DNA of 64,000 nt from Pseudomonas marginalis (GCF_008692035.1 NZ_VTFG01000001.1:1674001-1738000), one strand, 5' to 3'. Shown: positions 16,314 to 25,809, numbered from the stretch's first letter. Numbers and translations: made by a program. The notes: a model not told the origin generated them from the letters alone.

Positions 16314-17690
16314 TCAACCCGAGGTCAATAACTGGCTCAACACCGCCCGCAACTTGCCGGGCTTGAGCGGTTTGTTCAGCAACGGCGCGTCCAGCCGGCG
16401 CAGCGCGCGGCGGCACTGGTCGGTACGGTCGGCGGTGATGATCACGGCGGGGATGTTCTGCGCGAAATGCTCGCGCAGGTGCTTGACCACCGCACAGCCC
16501 ACCACCCCATGGTCGAGGTGGTAGTCGGCGAGGATCAGCTCCGGCGCCCTGCCCTGCAACGCCAGCAACGCCCCGGCCTGGTCGGTGGCGGTAATTACCT
16601 CGCAGCCCCACTGCGCCAGCAGCGCACGCATGCTGTCGAGGATGCTCACCTCGTTGTCGATCACCAGCAGGCGCCTTCCCGGCAGCGGGTTGCCCGTGGT
16701 CGGTAGCACCGGCAGCTGGCTGATCGCCAGGGGCATCTCTTCGCTGATAGGCACCTCGATACTGAACATCGAGCCGCGCCCCGGCCACGAACGGACTGCC
16801 ACCGGGTAGCCGAGGATCTCGGCGATGCGCTCGACAATCGCCAGGCCCAGCCCTACGCCTTTGCGGTCCGAGGCACGGCCGACGTCGAGCTGGTTGAATT
16901 CAAGGAAGATCGCGTCGAGGCGGTCGGCCGCGATGCCGCGCCCGGTGTCCCACACTTCCAGGCGCAGGCGATCGCCACGGCGGCGCGCGCCGAGCAGGAT
17001 GCAGCCCTCGTCGGTGTAGCGACAGGCGTTGCTGAGGAAGTTGCGCAGGATCCGCGTCACCAGGCGCAGGTCGGTGCGAATCGCGTAATGTCCGGTACGC
17101 GCGCGCAGGTTCAGCCCGGCCGCCAGCGCCACCGACTGGAACTCCGAGACCAGCGGCGCAAACAGCTCATCCAGGCGATACAGCGCCACATCGGGCTTGA
17201 CCGCCGCCTGGTCGAGCCGCGAAATATCCAGCAGGTCGGTGAGCAAATCCTCGGCGCCTTCCAGGGCCTGGTGCGTACGTTCCACCAGCACCTGTTCGAC
17301 GCTGGGCAGGTTGCGCTCGCGCAAGGTGGAGATCAGCAGTCGCGCGGCGTTGAGTGGCTGCAACAGGTCATGGCTGGCGGCGGCGAGGTATTTGTCCTTG
17401 CTGCGGTTGGCGGCCTCGGCGGCATCGCGGGCATCGCGCAGCTCCTGCTCGACCTGCTCGCGCTGGGCGATCTGCTGTTGCAGGTTGCGGTTGGCTTCCA
17501 GCAGTTCATCGGTGCGCGCCGCCACGCGCTGCTCCAATTCATCGTTGAGACGGATATAGCGGTTGCGCTCGGCCTCCAGTTCGTCGAGACGCGCGGTGAG
17601 TTCCGGGTAGTGGCTCTTGCGCGCCGAGTGATTGCCCAGGCCCAACAGACCGGCGAGGGCCTGTTGCTGGTCGTCAGAGCGCTTCGCCAT
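16314..17690 (-). CDS. Hybrid sensor histidine kinase, ErcS/ErcS'-like
   Basis: 458 residues without membrane segments: N-terminal coiled coil (about 20-110, rich in Glu, Arg and Gln), HisKA with the phosphorylated His in KYLAAASHDLLQPLNAARLL (about 125), HATPase_c (N box LRNFLSNACRYT, G boxes VWDTGRGIA and GVGLGLAIVERI), and a C-terminal receiver with LILADYHLDHG as phospho-Asp site and LNKPLKP with the conserved Lys. It begins inside the end of ercA, a 17-bp overlap (start ATG 17690). It resembles the orphan cytoplasmic hybrid kinases of the P. aeruginosa ethanol oxidation hierarchy; no input domain except the coiled coil is visible. Confidence 0.85.
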   Translation of the reverse strand: MAKRSDDQQQALAGLLGLGNHSARKSHYPELTARLDELEAERNRYIRLNDELEQRVAARTDELLEANRNLQQQIAQREQVEQELRDARDAAEAANRSKDKYLAAASHDLLQPLNAARLLISTLRERNLPSVEQVLVERTHQALEGAEDLLTDLLDISRLDQAAVKPDVALYRLDELFAPLVSEFQSVALAAGLNLRARTGHYAIRTDLRLVTRILRNFLSNACRYTDEGCILLGARRRGDRLRLEVWDTGRGIAADRLDAIFLEFNQLDVGRASDRKGVGLGLAIVERIAEILGYPVAVRSWPGRGSMFSIEVPISEEMPLAISQLPVLPTTGNPLPGRRLLVIDNEVSILDSMRALLAQWGCEVITATDQAGALLALQGRAPELILADYHLDHGVVGCAVVKHLREHFAQNIPAVIITADRTDQCRRALRRLDAPLLNKPLKPGKLRAVLSQLLTSG

Positions 17691-18837
17691 ACACCACCTC
17701 GACATCACGCTGGCTGGACTCGCGCGGGTTGGTGAGGATGCACGGGTCGTGCATCGCATGCTGGGACAGGAACGGAATGTCCGCCACGCGCACGCCATGC
17801 AGGCCGAGGGTTTCATGGAAGCCGATGGCGTGCTTCAGCGCAATCAGATGCTCCACCAGCCGCCCGCGAATCTGCCGATGGTTGAGCCCCCGGCAGTCAA
17901 TGCCAAAGGTCTCGGCAATCACCTTGAAGCGCTCCGGCGCCGAGTTGTAGTTGAACGCCACCACGTGTTCCACCAGGACCGCGTTGCACAAGCCATGGGG
18001 CAGGTCGAGAAACCCGCCGAGGCTGTGGGACATGGCATGCACCGCGCCGAGGATCGCATTGGAGAACGCCAACCCTGCCTGCATGCTGCCGAGCATGATC
18101 TTCTCGCGCAGGGCAATATCGCCGGGGTTGGCGATCATCTGCACCAGGTTGCCGTTGATCAGGCGCATGGCCTCCAGCGCATGGGGGTCGGTCAGCGGGC
18201 CGTGGCCGGTGGACACGAATGCCTCGATCGCATGCACCAGCGCGTCGATGCCGGTACAGGCGGACAGGAACGGGTCCATGCTCGCCGTGGTTTCCGGGTC
18301 GATCAGCGACACATCCGGCACCACCGCCTTGCTGACGATGGAGAACTTCATGCGTTCCTGCTGGTTGGAAATGATCACGAACTGCGAGACATCCGCCGAG
18401 GTGCCGGCGGTGGTGGGGATCAGGATCAGCGGCGGGCTCGGCACGCGGATGGTGTCCACGCCTTCGAACTCGAGGATGCAGCGCCCATGGGCGACCACAA
18501 TGCCGATGGCCTTGCCGCAGTCCATGGGGCTGCCGCCGCCGATGGCCACGATCACGTCGCAATGGTTTTCCCGGTACACCTCGGCACCGAGCATCACTTC
18601 CTCGACGCGCGGGTTGGGCGACACGGCGCTGTACAGGCAGTAGTCGATGCCGATGGCCTGCAGGCTGGCTTCCACATCGGCGACCCATCCGGCGGCGATC
18701 ACACCGGGGTCGCTGACCACCAGGACCTTGCGCGCACCAAAGGTCTTGGCGTAGTTACCGACGTTGTGCCGACAGCCGGCACCGAAGATGATTTCAGGCG
18801 AGACGAATTTACGCAGGAGGCTCAGATTGGGGCTCAT
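17674..18837 (-). CDS. ercA: Iron-containing alcohol dehydrogenase-like protein ErcA
   Basis: 387 residues of the group III Fe-ADH family. NAD loop VIVAIGGGSPMDCGKAIG (about 90-108), PTTAGTSADVSQF, and metal ligands in CTGIDALVHAIEAF (Asp, His), GAVHAMSHSLGG (His) and DLPHGLCNAV (His). In P. aeruginosa the equivalent ErcA is needed for signalling in ethanol oxidation rather than bulk catalysis, and gene order here (kinase-ercA-pqqA-aldehyde dehydrogenase) matches that locus and the P. putida ped locus. All catalytic residues appear kept, so an enzymatic role cannot be excluded. Confidence 0.88.
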   Translation of the reverse strand: MSPNLSLLRKFVSPEIIFGAGCRHNVGNYAKTFGARKVLVVSDPGVIAAGWVADVEASLQAIGIDYCLYSAVSPNPRVEEVMLGAEVYRENHCDVIVAIGGGSPMDCGKAIGIVVAHGRCILEFEGVDTIRVPSPPLILIPTTAGTSADVSQFVIISNQQERMKFSIVSKAVVPDVSLIDPETTASMDPFLSACTGIDALVHAIEAFVSTGHGPLTDPHALEAMRLINGNLVQMIANPGDIALREKIMLGSMQAGLAFSNAILGAVHAMSHSLGGFLDLPHGLCNAVLVEHVVAFNYNSAPERFKVIAETFGIDCRGLNHRQIRGRLVEHLIALKHAIGFHETLGLHGVRVADIPFLSQHAMHDPCILTNPRESSQRDVEVVYGEAL

Positions 18838-18964
18838 TGGAAAGCCTGTTGTTATTATTTTGGGGAGATGCGCTCCACACTAACCCATTCCCAGGCGTTT
18901 GCAATCAGACCAAAGGGTCATTCCCCATAGGGCACCGGCCAGCGCGAGGCTGGCCGGAGATGGA

Positions 18965-19036
18965 TCAGCGGCTGGCGAAGTACATGGTCACTTCGAAGCC
19001 GATACGCAGGTCGGTGAAGGCGGGTTTGGTCCACAT
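18965..19036 (-). CDS. pqqA: PqqA, pyrroloquinoline quinone precursor peptide
   Basis: A 23-residue peptide [20 protein letters not shown] plus ASR. It contains the E-V-T-M-Y core whose Glu and Tyr are cross-linked and become PQQ, and the conserved FTDLRIGFE leader. GAGGA precedes the ATG at a good distance. It stands alone between ercA and the aldehyde dehydrogenase, with no pqqBCDE in the window, so it must be a precursor supplied to biosynthetic enzymes encoded elsewhere, probably a second copy matched to ped expression. Confidence 0.93.
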   Translation of the reverse strand: MWTKPAFTDLRIGFEVTMYFASR

Positions 19037-19164
19037 GGGGAGAGTCCTCTTGTTGTGCCGGAAGATTCCGGTAAAGGCATTAATGCATGGGGGGATGGGG
19101 GTGCGAATGCTACTTTCGAAGTAAATGCCGCACTGCATTAGTCGCGAATGTACAGGGAGCAAAA

Positions 19165-19192
19165 TGTGGGAGGGGGCTTGCTCCCTCCCACA
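19165..19192. terminator. Minimal REP hairpin after the aldehyde dehydrogenase gene
   Basis: TGTGGGAGGGGGCTTGC followed by TCCCTCCCACA folds into a compact stem just downstream of the 19217 stop on the reverse strand. It probably ends or protects that transcript; no T run is seen. Confidence 0.5.
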
Positions 19193-19216
19193 GGGGACCG
19201 CATTGCAATCAGAGGG

Positions 19217-20737
19217 TTAGAAGAAACCCAACGGATTGATGTCGTAGCTCACCAGCAAATTCTTGGTCTGCTGGTAGTGATCGAGCATCATCTTGTGGTT
19301 CTCACGCCCCACGCCCGACTTCTTGTAACCGCCAAACGCCGCATGCGCCGGGTACAGGTGATAACAGTTGGTCCACACGCGACCGGCCTTGATCGCCCGG
19401 CCCATGCGGTAGGCGCGGTTGATGTCGCGGGTCCACAGCCCGGCGCCGAGGCCGAATTCGCTGTCGTTGGCAATCGCCAGGGCTTCGGCTTCGTCCTTGA
19501 AGGTGGTGATACCCACCACCGGGCCGAAGATTTCCTCCTGGAACACGCGCATCTTGTTGTGGCCCTTGAGCAGGGTCGGCTGGATGTAGTAACCGCTGGA
19601 CAGGTCGCCCTCCAGGCGCTCGGCCGCGCCGCCGGTGAGCAGCTCGGCGCCCTCTTCCTGGGCGATCTTGAGGTAGGAGAGGATCTTGTCGTATTGCTGC
19701 TCGGACGCCTGGGCGCCGACCATGGTCTCGGTGTCCAGCGGGTTGCCGCGCTTGATCTTGACGATCTTCTTCATCACCACTTTCATGAAGTCGTCGTAGA
19801 TCGACTCCTGCACCAGCGCCCGCGACGGGCAGGTGCACACTTCGCCCTGGTTGAAGAACGCCAGCACCAGGCCTTCGGCGGCTTTTTCGATGAACTGCGG
19901 CTCAGCCTGCATGATGTCTTCGAAGAAGATGTTCGGCGACTTGCCGCCCAGTTCCACGGTGGAGGGAATGAGGTTCTCGGCGGCCGCATGCATGATGTGC
20001 GCACCGATTGGGGTCGAGCCGGTGAACGCGATCTTGGCAATGCGCTTGCTGGTGGCCAGCGCCTCCCCGGCTTCGCGGCCAAAACCCTGGACGATATTCA
20101 GCACGCCCGGTGGCAGCAGGTCATTGATCAACTCGGCAAACACCATGATCGACAGCGGCGTCTGTTCGGCCGGCTTGAGCACGATGCAGTTGCCGGCGGC
20201 CAGGGCCGGGGCGAGTTTCCAGGCGGCCATCAGCAACGGGAAGTTCCACGGAATGATCTGCCCGACCACGCCCAATGGCTCATGGAAGTGATAGGCCGCG
20301 GTGTGTTCGTTGATCTCGGCGGCGCCGCCTTCCTGGGCGCGAATGCAGCCGGCGAAGTAACGGAAGTGGTCAGCGGCCAGGGGCACGTCGGCGTTGAGGG
20401 TTTCGCGCACGGCCTTGCCGTTGTCCCAGCTTTCGGTCACGGCCAGCACTTCGAGGTGCTGCTCGATACGGTCGGCGATTTTCAGCAGCACCAGGGAGCG
20501 ATCCTGGGGCGAAGTCTTGCCCCAGGCGTCGGCGGCGGCATGGGCAGCGTCAAGGGCCTTGTCGATATCGGCAGCGTTGGAGCGCGGGAATTCGGCGATC
20601 GCTTCACCGGTCACCGGCGAGGTGTTGGTGAAGTACTCACCACTGAGCGGGGCGACGAACTCGCCGCCGATGTAATTGCCGTAGCGCTGCTTGAAGCTGA
20701 CGATGGCGCCAGGGGTGCCAGGTTGTGCGTAGATCAT
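19217..20737 (-). CDS. exaC: NAD+-dependent aldehyde dehydrogenase (ExaC/PedI-like)
   Basis: 506 residues. Motifs of the ALDH superfamily in order: [20 protein letters not shown] (about 155), [10 protein letters not shown] equivalent [24 protein letters not shown], catalytic Glu in [12 protein letters not shown] (about 268) and catalytic Cys in [14 protein letters not shown] (about 302). It oxidises acetaldehyde and other aldehydes made by the PQQ dehydrogenases, in the cytoplasm. It lies between the lanthanide-type dehydrogenase gene and pqqA, the same order as in the ped locus of P. putida, where it is called pedI. Confidence 0.92.
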   Translation of the reverse strand: MIYAQPGTPGAIVSFKQRYGNYIGGEFVAPLSGEYFTNTSPVTGEAIAEFPRSNAADIDKALDAAHAAADAWGKTSPQDRSLVLLKIADRIEQHLEVLAVTESWDNGKAVRETLNADVPLAADHFRYFAGCIRAQEGGAAEINEHTAAYHFHEPLGVVGQIIPWNFPLLMAAWKLAPALAAGNCIVLKPAEQTPLSIMVFAELINDLLPPGVLNIVQGFGREAGEALATSKRIAKIAFTGSTPIGAHIMHAAAENLIPSTVELGGKSPNIFFEDIMQAEPQFIEKAAEGLVLAFFNQGEVCTCPSRALVQESIYDDFMKVVMKKIVKIKRGNPLDTETMVGAQASEQQYDKILSYLKIAQEEGAELLTGGAAERLEGDLSSGYYIQPTLLKGHNKMRVFQEEIFGPVVGITTFKDEAEALAIANDSEFGLGAGLWTRDINRAYRMGRAIKAGRVWTNCYHLYPAHAAFGGYKKSGVGRENHKMMLDHYQQTKNLLVSYDINPLGFF

Positions 20738-20790
20738 GTTAAAGCCTCTGTCTGGGTCCGGGCCTGTCGGTCAACAGGCGATGACCCGAT

Positions 20791-20814
20791 AGTAAAGAGC
20801 CCCCGCTGGCGGGC
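20791..20814 (-). terminator. Candidate terminator after the lanthanide-type alcohol dehydrogenase gene
   Basis: On the reverse strand GCCCGCCAGCGGGGGC forms a stem followed by TCTTTACT. It lies 45-68 bp after the dehydrogenase stop and before the aldehyde dehydrogenase start. The T tract is short, so this is tentative. Confidence 0.4.
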
Positions 20815-20858
20815 GAATGCGCCGTTGGCAGGGGGGCACTTGTCATTTGGTCGTAGTT

Positions 20859-22634
20859 TCAGTGCCTGGCGACCAGCTCTTTGGGCAGCTTGAAGGTCCA
20901 GAGCATGCCGCCCTGGTTGAAGTCCTTGATGCGCTTGGCCACTTCACCGCCCCACAACGGCACGGCGCCGCCCCAGCCGGAGAGCACCGAGACGTACTGT
21001 TCGCCGTCCATTTCCCAGGTCACAGGCGAGCCGAGCACGCCGGAGCCGGTCTGGAATTCCCAGACCTTCTCGCCGGTCTTGGCGTTGAACGCCTGCAGGA
21101 AGCCTTCCGGCGTGCCGGTGAACACCAGGTTGCCCTTGGTGGTCAGCACCCCGCCCCACAGCGGCGCAAAGTTCTTGTGGCGCCAGACTTCCTTGCCGGT
21201 CTTCGGGTCGATGGCGCGCAGTACGCCGATGTAGTCTTCGTTCAGCGGCTTGATGGTGAAGCCGGCGCCAAGGAACGCCGCGCCCTTCTTGTAGGCGATG
21301 CCTTCGTTCCAGATGTCCATGCCCCACTCGTTGGACGGCACATAGAACAGCCCGGTGTCGCGGTTATAGGCCATCGGCATCCAGTTCTTCGCACCGAGGA
21401 ACGCCGGCGCGACAAACACCGAGGTGCCCTTGGTTTCGCTGCCCGGCGCGCCTGGGCGGCTGGCTTCGTTGTAGATCGGTCGACCGTCCTTATCCAGGCC
21501 GCTGGCCCAGGTGATCTTGTCGACAAACGGGAAGCCGCGGATGAACTTGCCGTTGGTGCGGTCGAGCACGTAGAAGAAGCCGTTGCGGTCGGCGGTGGCC
21601 GCCGCTTTGATTTCCTTGCCGCCTTCGGTGTAGTTGAAGGAGATCAGCTCGTTGACGCCGTCATAGTCCCAGCCGTCGTGGGGCGTGCTCTGGAAGTGCC
21701 ACTTGATGGTGCCGTCGTCCGGGTTCAGCGCCAGGCGCGAGGACGAGTAGAGGTTGTCGCCGGGGCGCAGGTGCGAGTTCCACGGCGCCGGGTTGCCGGT
21801 GCCGAACAGCAGCAGGTTGGTTTCCGGGTCGTAGTAGCCGCCCAGCCACGGTGCGGCGCCGCCGGTTTTCCACAGGTCGCCCGGCCAGGTCTTGCCCGCC
21901 TCGCCGCCGGAGATGCCGTTTTCCACGGCTTTGCCGTCCTTGTAGACATAACCCATATGGCCTTCGACCGTCGGGCGGCTCCACAGCAGCTCGCCGTTTT
22001 TCGGGTCATAGGCCTGGATCTTGCCGACCACGCCGAATTCGCCACCGGCCACGCCGGTGATCAGCTTGCCGTTGACCACCAGGGGCGCGGCGCTGATCGA
22101 GTAGCCTTCCTTGTGGTCGGCGACCTGCTTGCTCCACACCACTTTGCCGGTGTCTTTGTTCAGCGCCACCAGCTTGGCGTCGAGGGTGCCGAAGAACACC
22201 AGGTCGCCGTACAGCGCCACGCCACGGTTGATCACGTCACAGCACGGGCGGATGTCATCGGGCAGACGCGCATCGTACTGCCAGAGCTTCTTGCCGGTGC
22301 GCGCATCCACCGCGAACACCCGCGAGTAGGAACCGGTGAGGTACATCACCCCGTCCTTGATCATCGGCTGCGCCTGTTGCCCACGCTGCTTCTCGCCGCC
22401 AAAGGAAAACGCCCAGACCGGGCGCAGGTCCTTGACGTTGTCGACGTTCAGGGTATCGAGGGGGCTGTAGCGCTGGCCCTGCACGCCCAGGCCGTTGGTG
22501 ACGATCTGCCCGGGGTTTTTCGGGTCCTGGAGGATGTCCTCATCGCTGACCGAGGCCATGGCCTGGCCGGATAACAGGATGGCACCGAGCAACACACTCA
22601 AGGCGAAGGGTTGGCGACGTGCGGGTTGGGTCAT
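20859..22634 (-). CDS. pedH: PQQ-dependent alcohol dehydrogenase, lanthanide type (PedH-like)
   Basis: 591 residues, periplasmic, with signal peptide (to about GQAMA). Eight-bladed propeller with W-motif blades. The adjacent Cys pair is in [12 protein letters not shown] (about 130). The catalytic region reads [16 protein letters not shown]: the Asp two residues after the catalytic Asp is the mark of lanthanide-dependent enzymes (XoxF, ExaF, PedH). This contrasts with WDFSG in the second enzyme at 26065. It should oxidise ethanol and other alcohols when Ln3+ is present and pass electrons to cytochrome c550. A CTACTA-type promoter element lies about 95-123 bp upstream. Confidence 0.92.
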   Translation of the reverse strand: MTQPARRQPFALSVLLGAILLSGQAMASVSDEDILQDPKNPGQIVTNGLGVQGQRYSPLDTLNVDNVKDLRPVWAFSFGGEKQRGQQAQPMIKDGVMYLTGSYSRVFAVDARTGKKLWQYDARLPDDIRPCCDVINRGVALYGDLVFFGTLDAKLVALNKDTGKVVWSKQVADHKEGYSISAAPLVVNGKLITGVAGGEFGVVGKIQAYDPKNGELLWSRPTVEGHMGYVYKDGKAVENGISGGEAGKTWPGDLWKTGGAAPWLGGYYDPETNLLLFGTGNPAPWNSHLRPGDNLYSSSRLALNPDDGTIKWHFQSTPHDGWDYDGVNELISFNYTEGGKEIKAAATADRNGFFYVLDRTNGKFIRGFPFVDKITWASGLDKDGRPIYNEASRPGAPGSETKGTSVFVAPAFLGAKNWMPMAYNRDTGLFYVPSNEWGMDIWNEGIAYKKGAAFLGAGFTIKPLNEDYIGVLRAIDPKTGKEVWRHKNFAPLWGGVLTTKGNLVFTGTPEGFLQAFNAKTGEKVWEFQTGSGVLGSPVTWEMDGEQYVSVLSGWGGAVPLWGGEVAKRIKDFNQGGMLWTFKLPKELVARH

Positions 22635-22728
22635 GACGGCTACCTCTGCGGTTTTTTGTTATACCCGGGAAATTTTCCCGGTCTGGTGCAGATTCTTGGG
22701 CGCAGGGGCCGTTGTCACAATTGACCGC

Positions 22729-22757
22729 AGTATCGAGTTTGCTAGTTCCTTAGTAGC
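22729..22757 (-). promoter_or_regulatory. Candidate ped-type promoter element upstream of pedH
   Basis: On the reverse strand GCTACTAAGGAACTAGC (22757-22741) is followed by GATACT (22734-22729) as a -10 candidate. The CTACTA part and spacing recall the clearer elements at 30829 and 34621, but the right half differs. Confidence 0.35.
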
Positions 22758-22760
22758 GGG

Positions 22761-23693
22761 TCAGCGCGGCGAATCCACGCGTTGCATCTGTTCGCGCTCG
22801 TACCGCGGGTACAGGTGGCTGACGCTGCGGATCAATTCATAGCGGCTCAGGCTGATCGCGGCGAAGCGTGCGGGGATGGGGCTGCGGATCATCTCGGCCA
22901 TGTCACTGCCCTGGGCCGCGCCGTCACGCAAAAGTTGATCGAGCCAGGTCAGGTAGTCACGCATCTGTATAAAGGGTTGCGCGTCGCTGGCCACCGGGCC
23001 ATGGCCGGGCACGATCAGGGTCCAGGGCAAGGCTTGCAGGGTGCCGAGGTCCGCCAGCCACACCGCCAGCCCCGGGCTGTTGGGGGTGGTGAGGGCACGC
23101 TGGTAAAACACCAGGTCGCCGGCAAACAGCACGCCGGTGCCCTGGTCGAAGATCGCCAGGTCGGCGCCGGTGTGACCGCTGAGCGCGAGCAGGCGCAGGT
23201 CATGGCGGCCGACGCTCAGCACACCGGGCTCCAGCACCTGGGTGGGCAACACCACCTCGGTGCCGCGCATCCAGTCGCCGACCATGCGGTAGAGGTTTTC
23301 CGCCATGCCGTCGCCCTGCTCGTGCAGCAGCCGCGTGGTCTCGGCCAGGGCGCCGATGGGCACGTCCTTGAAGGCCTGGTTGCCCAGCGCATGGTCGGGG
23401 TGATGATGGGTAATCAGTACCTGGATCACCGGCTTGGGGGTGACACGGGCGATGGCCTCGCGCATGGCTTCGCCGTAGCGCCGCGACGGTCCGGTATCGA
23501 TCACCACCACACCGGCCTCGGTGACGATGAAGGCGGTGTTGACGATATTGCCGCCGTTGGCCTTGGCAAAATTGTCGGTGCTGCCTTCGAGCAGCCAGGT
23601 GTCGTCGGCGATCAGCCGGGGCGCAAGGGCGTAGTCGAGGTCCGCCAGGGCGGGCAGGCTCAGGCCCAGGCATAACAATAGAATCCAGCGCAT
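22761..23693 (-). CDS. Quinoprotein relay system zinc metallohydrolase (MBL fold)
   Basis: 310 residues with a signal peptide (MRWILLLCLGLSLPALA) and the metallo-beta-lactamase fold: QVLITHHHPDHALGNQAF (HxHxDH metal motif, about 100), GHTGADLAIFDQ (His), FAGDLVFYQRALT (Asp) and VPGHGPVASD (His). A start further upstream at 24047 is open but only by chance, since ATG 23693 begins a clean signal peptide. It belongs to the family always found beside PQQ dehydrogenases; the biochemical role is unknown. It is the first of three accessory periplasmic proteins between the two dehydrogenase genes. Confidence 0.85.
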   Translation of the reverse strand: MRWILLLCLGLSLPALADLDYALAPRLIADDTWLLEGSTDNFAKANGGNIVNTAFIVTEAGVVVIDTGPSRRYGEAMREAIARVTPKPVIQVLITHHHPDHALGNQAFKDVPIGALAETTRLLHEQGDGMAENLYRMVGDWMRGTEVVLPTQVLEPGVLSVGRHDLRLLALSGHTGADLAIFDQGTGVLFAGDLVFYQRALTTPNSPGLAVWLADLGTLQALPWTLIVPGHGPVASDAQPFIQMRDYLTWLDQLLRDGAAQGSDMAEMIRSPIPARFAAISLSRYELIRSVSHLYPRYEREQMQRVDSPR

Positions 23694-23709
23694 GCCGCGC
23701 TCCTTCTGG

Positions 23710-24459
23710 TCAGGGGATGGCTGCGTCGAACTCATTGCCGCTGTTGTCGCGCAGCACCAGGCGGGTGGGCCCCGGCGCGGCGATATCAAAGGCCAGGTTG
23801 GGGTTTTCGCTGACCGCCGGGAACAGCTCAAGGTCAGCCAGCACCTGGCCGTCCTGGCCGCGCAGTTGCGCATGGTTGATAAAAAACTCGGGGATGCCGC
23901 TGACCATGCCGTTGTCCATCGGGTGCGCCACCTGCACACGCACGCGGCTGAACTCGCCACGCGGGTAACGGCCGCCGAGCACTTCGCCGATGTGCTCTTC
24001 CCAGCCCGGCTGGGTGCGTACCACGCTGGGCGCGGTGCAGCCGCCACCGGCCGCGTCGATCAGGGTCGAGCCCACATGCCACAGGCCGTCATCGGTGAGC
24101 ACCGCCGCCCGCAACGGGGTGGCCTGCTCGATACGAATCCGCAGCGACAGCCATGGCAGCACCCCGGCCTTGGGCTGGAAGTCGACGATTTTCGGCAACG
24201 GGTTGAGTTCGGCCCAGGCGAGGATCTTCACCACATGGCCGCTGAAGGCGCGGGCGTCGATTTCCAGGGGCACCTGGCGCGCATCTTCGGCGAACGGCGG
24301 CGCGAGCAGCTTGACTCGGTCGTCGAACACGAACGGCGCCTGCGCCAGGAACTGCTTGTGATAGAAGTCCCACATCACCGACGGCACCGGGTCGACCTCC
24401 ACGGCGTGCGCCGCCAGCGGCAGCCAGCAGGCCAGGATGCAGCTCAGTCGCCAGTTCAT
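23710..24459 (-). CDS. Quinoprotein dehydrogenase-associated SoxYZ-like carrier
   Basis: 249 residues with signal peptide (to about LAAHA). The first half (SVMWDFYHKQFLAQAPFVFD) resembles SoxY and contains DAAGGGCTAPSV, where the Cys resembles the SoxY swinging-arm Cys although it is internal here. The second half (YPRGEFSRVRVQVAHPMDNG) resembles SoxZ. A covalent carrier for an intermediate is suggested by the family, but no substrate is known. Genes before and after are spaced by 16 and 9 bp, making one operon with cytochrome c550. Confidence 0.83.
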   Translation of the reverse strand: MNWRLSCILACWLPLAAHAVEVDPVPSVMWDFYHKQFLAQAPFVFDDRVKLLAPPFAEDARQVPLEIDARAFSGHVVKILAWAELNPLPKIVDFQPKAGVLPWLSLRIRIEQATPLRAAVLTDDGLWHVGSTLIDAAGGGCTAPSVVRTQPGWEEHIGEVLGGRYPRGEFSRVRVQVAHPMDNGMVSGIPEFFINHAQLRGQDGQVLADLELFPAVSENPNLAFDIAAPGPTRLVLRDNSGNEFDAAIP

Positions 24460-24468
24460 CCCCTGCTC

Positions 24469-25344
24469 CTATTGATACATCTCGGGGACTTCGTACTGCA
24501 GGCCGTAACGGGCATAGATGGCTTGCACCGCGCCGTCGCGGATCAGGCCTTCCAGCGCCTCTTCCACCGCGTAGGCCAACTGGCGATTGCTCTCGTGCAC
24601 CGCCATGCCGATCTCCCAGCGTTGCTTGCCCATGTTCGGGTAGGCGTTTTCGGCGAGGGCCAGTTGCGGGTCATGGGCCTCGTGCACCTGCCAATCGACT
24701 TCGCCGCGCATCGCCATCACCGCATCGACCTCACCGGCTTTCATCGCCGCAAAGGCCTGGGGGACGTCGGGGTAGTGATGGGTCCTGGCGGCGAGCATGC
24801 CGTTGAACACCGAGGTGAGGTAGAACGACGGCACACTGTCGACCTCGACGCCAATCGGGTGCTGCTCGAACACCGCCACGCTGGCAACCGTGTCCAGGCG
24901 CCGACGGTCATAAGCCACCTGCCATTGTTCGTTCTGGTACGGCCCGAACATCACCACATGGCCGTTTTCCAGTTCGCCCTGGTCGTTGCGCTTTTGTGCG
25001 TAATCGCGGTCGTAGGGCGCGCGCATCATCAGGTCGGCCAGTTGCTGGTTGTGCAACGGGCTGCCGCGCCAGATGTAGTCGCGCAGGTCGTCGTCGAGCT
25101 TCTCGCCGGCCGGCGCCCAGATCAACGTGAGCCGTACCCCCAGCGCCGTGGCCAGGGCCTGGGCCAGTTCCACGTCGACCCCGCGCGCGGTGGCGCCGTC
25201 CTTGAAGCTGTAGGGGGCAAAATCCTTGTACACCGCCACGTTGATTTCGCCGGCGGCGATCATCTGGTCATAGCTGCGCACCTGCGCCTGTGCCGGCTGG
25301 CAACACAGCAGGGCCAGGCCAAGCACATAAGCGAACAGGCGCAT
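24469..25344 (-). CDS. Quinoprotein dehydrogenase-associated ABC-type substrate-binding protein
   Basis: 291 residues with a signal peptide (to about CCQPAQA) and a family-3 solute-binding fold: INVAVYKDFAPYSFKDGATA, RGVDVELAQALATALGVRLT and the C-terminal RWEIGMAVHESNRQ. It is related to MxaJ/XoxJ, the periplasmic partners of methanol dehydrogenases, which help load or activate the quinoprotein rather than feed a transporter. No matching permease is adjacent. It lies 3 bp after pedF on the same transcript. Confidence 0.83.
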   Translation of the reverse strand: MRLFAYVLGLALLCCQPAQAQVRSYDQMIAAGEINVAVYKDFAPYSFKDGATARGVDVELAQALATALGVRLTLIWAPAGEKLDDDLRDYIWRGSPLHNQQLADLMMRAPYDRDYAQKRNDQGELENGHVVMFGPYQNEQWQVAYDRRRLDTVASVAVFEQHPIGVEVDSVPSFYLTSVFNGMLAARTHHYPDVPQAFAAMKAGEVDAVMAMRGEVDWQVHEAHDPQLALAENAYPNMGKQRWEIGMAVHESNRQLAYAVEEALEGLIRDGAVQAIYARYGLQYEVPEMYQ

Positions 25345-25347
25345 GGC

Positions 25348-25809
25348 TTACTCCTCGACGTGCACGCTGTCCAGGTAGGTGCGCACGGCCCACAAGGCTT
25401 CCTGGCTCAGGTAGTCGGCCATTTTCGGCATGTACACGCGACCGTCACGCACCGCGCCATGGCGCACGCGCTCGACGAACCACTCATCACCGGCTTCGCC
25501 CACATCGAGCATGCGCAGGTCGGGGGCGATGCCGCCGGACTTGGCTTCCAGGCCGTGGCAGGCGGCGCAGTTCTGGTTATAGGCGGACGAGCCGATTTCC
25601 ACGGCGCGGTCGTGTTCAGGCGAGGTGCGGTACGGATTGACCGCCGCCCAGCCGTCTTCGTTGACCGGCACGCCGGCGTCCTTGATCGAGGTCAGGCCCT
25701 TGGTTTCCACCGCTTGCGGGACCACGTTGCCATGGGCCCAGGCGGAGCCCCCGGCGATCACACCGACCAACAGCCCGGCGACGAGCAAGGCATTGTGTTT
25801 TGTTGTCAT
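25348..25809 (-). CDS. pedF: Cytochrome c550 (PedF/ExaB-like)
   Basis: 153 residues, periplasmic, signal peptide to about GGSAWA. A single haem-binding motif CAACH (NQNCAACHGLEAK, about 82) and a distal Met in YMPKMADYLSQ. It accepts electrons from the PQQ alcohol dehydrogenases. ATG 25809 is chosen since it gives a normal signal peptide and has GAGGG 8-9 nt upstream. It is divergent from pedE and heads the reverse-strand operon with the three relay proteins. Confidence 0.9.
   Translation of the reverse strand: MTTKHNALLVAGLLVGVIAGGSAWAHGNVVPQAVETKGLTSIKDAGVPVNEDGWAAVNPYRTSPEHDRAVEIGSSAYNQNCAACHGLEAKSGGIAPDLRMLDVGEAGDEWFVERVRHGAVRDGRVYMPKMADYLSQEALWAVRTYLDSVHVEE

Noticed and set aside
14764..16788. 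A 674-residue version of the DASS transporter and a 500-residue version of the kinase at 16314
   Set aside because: The extra N-terminal residues overlap neighbouring genes in another frame and lack family similarity; the starts at 16242 and 17690 give normal N-termini.
19148..22574. Long forward open frames (581 and 585 codons) opposite exaC and pedH
   Set aside because: They are complementary to two complete dehydrogenases with all catalytic motifs; their translations are Gly/Val/His-rich without any domain.
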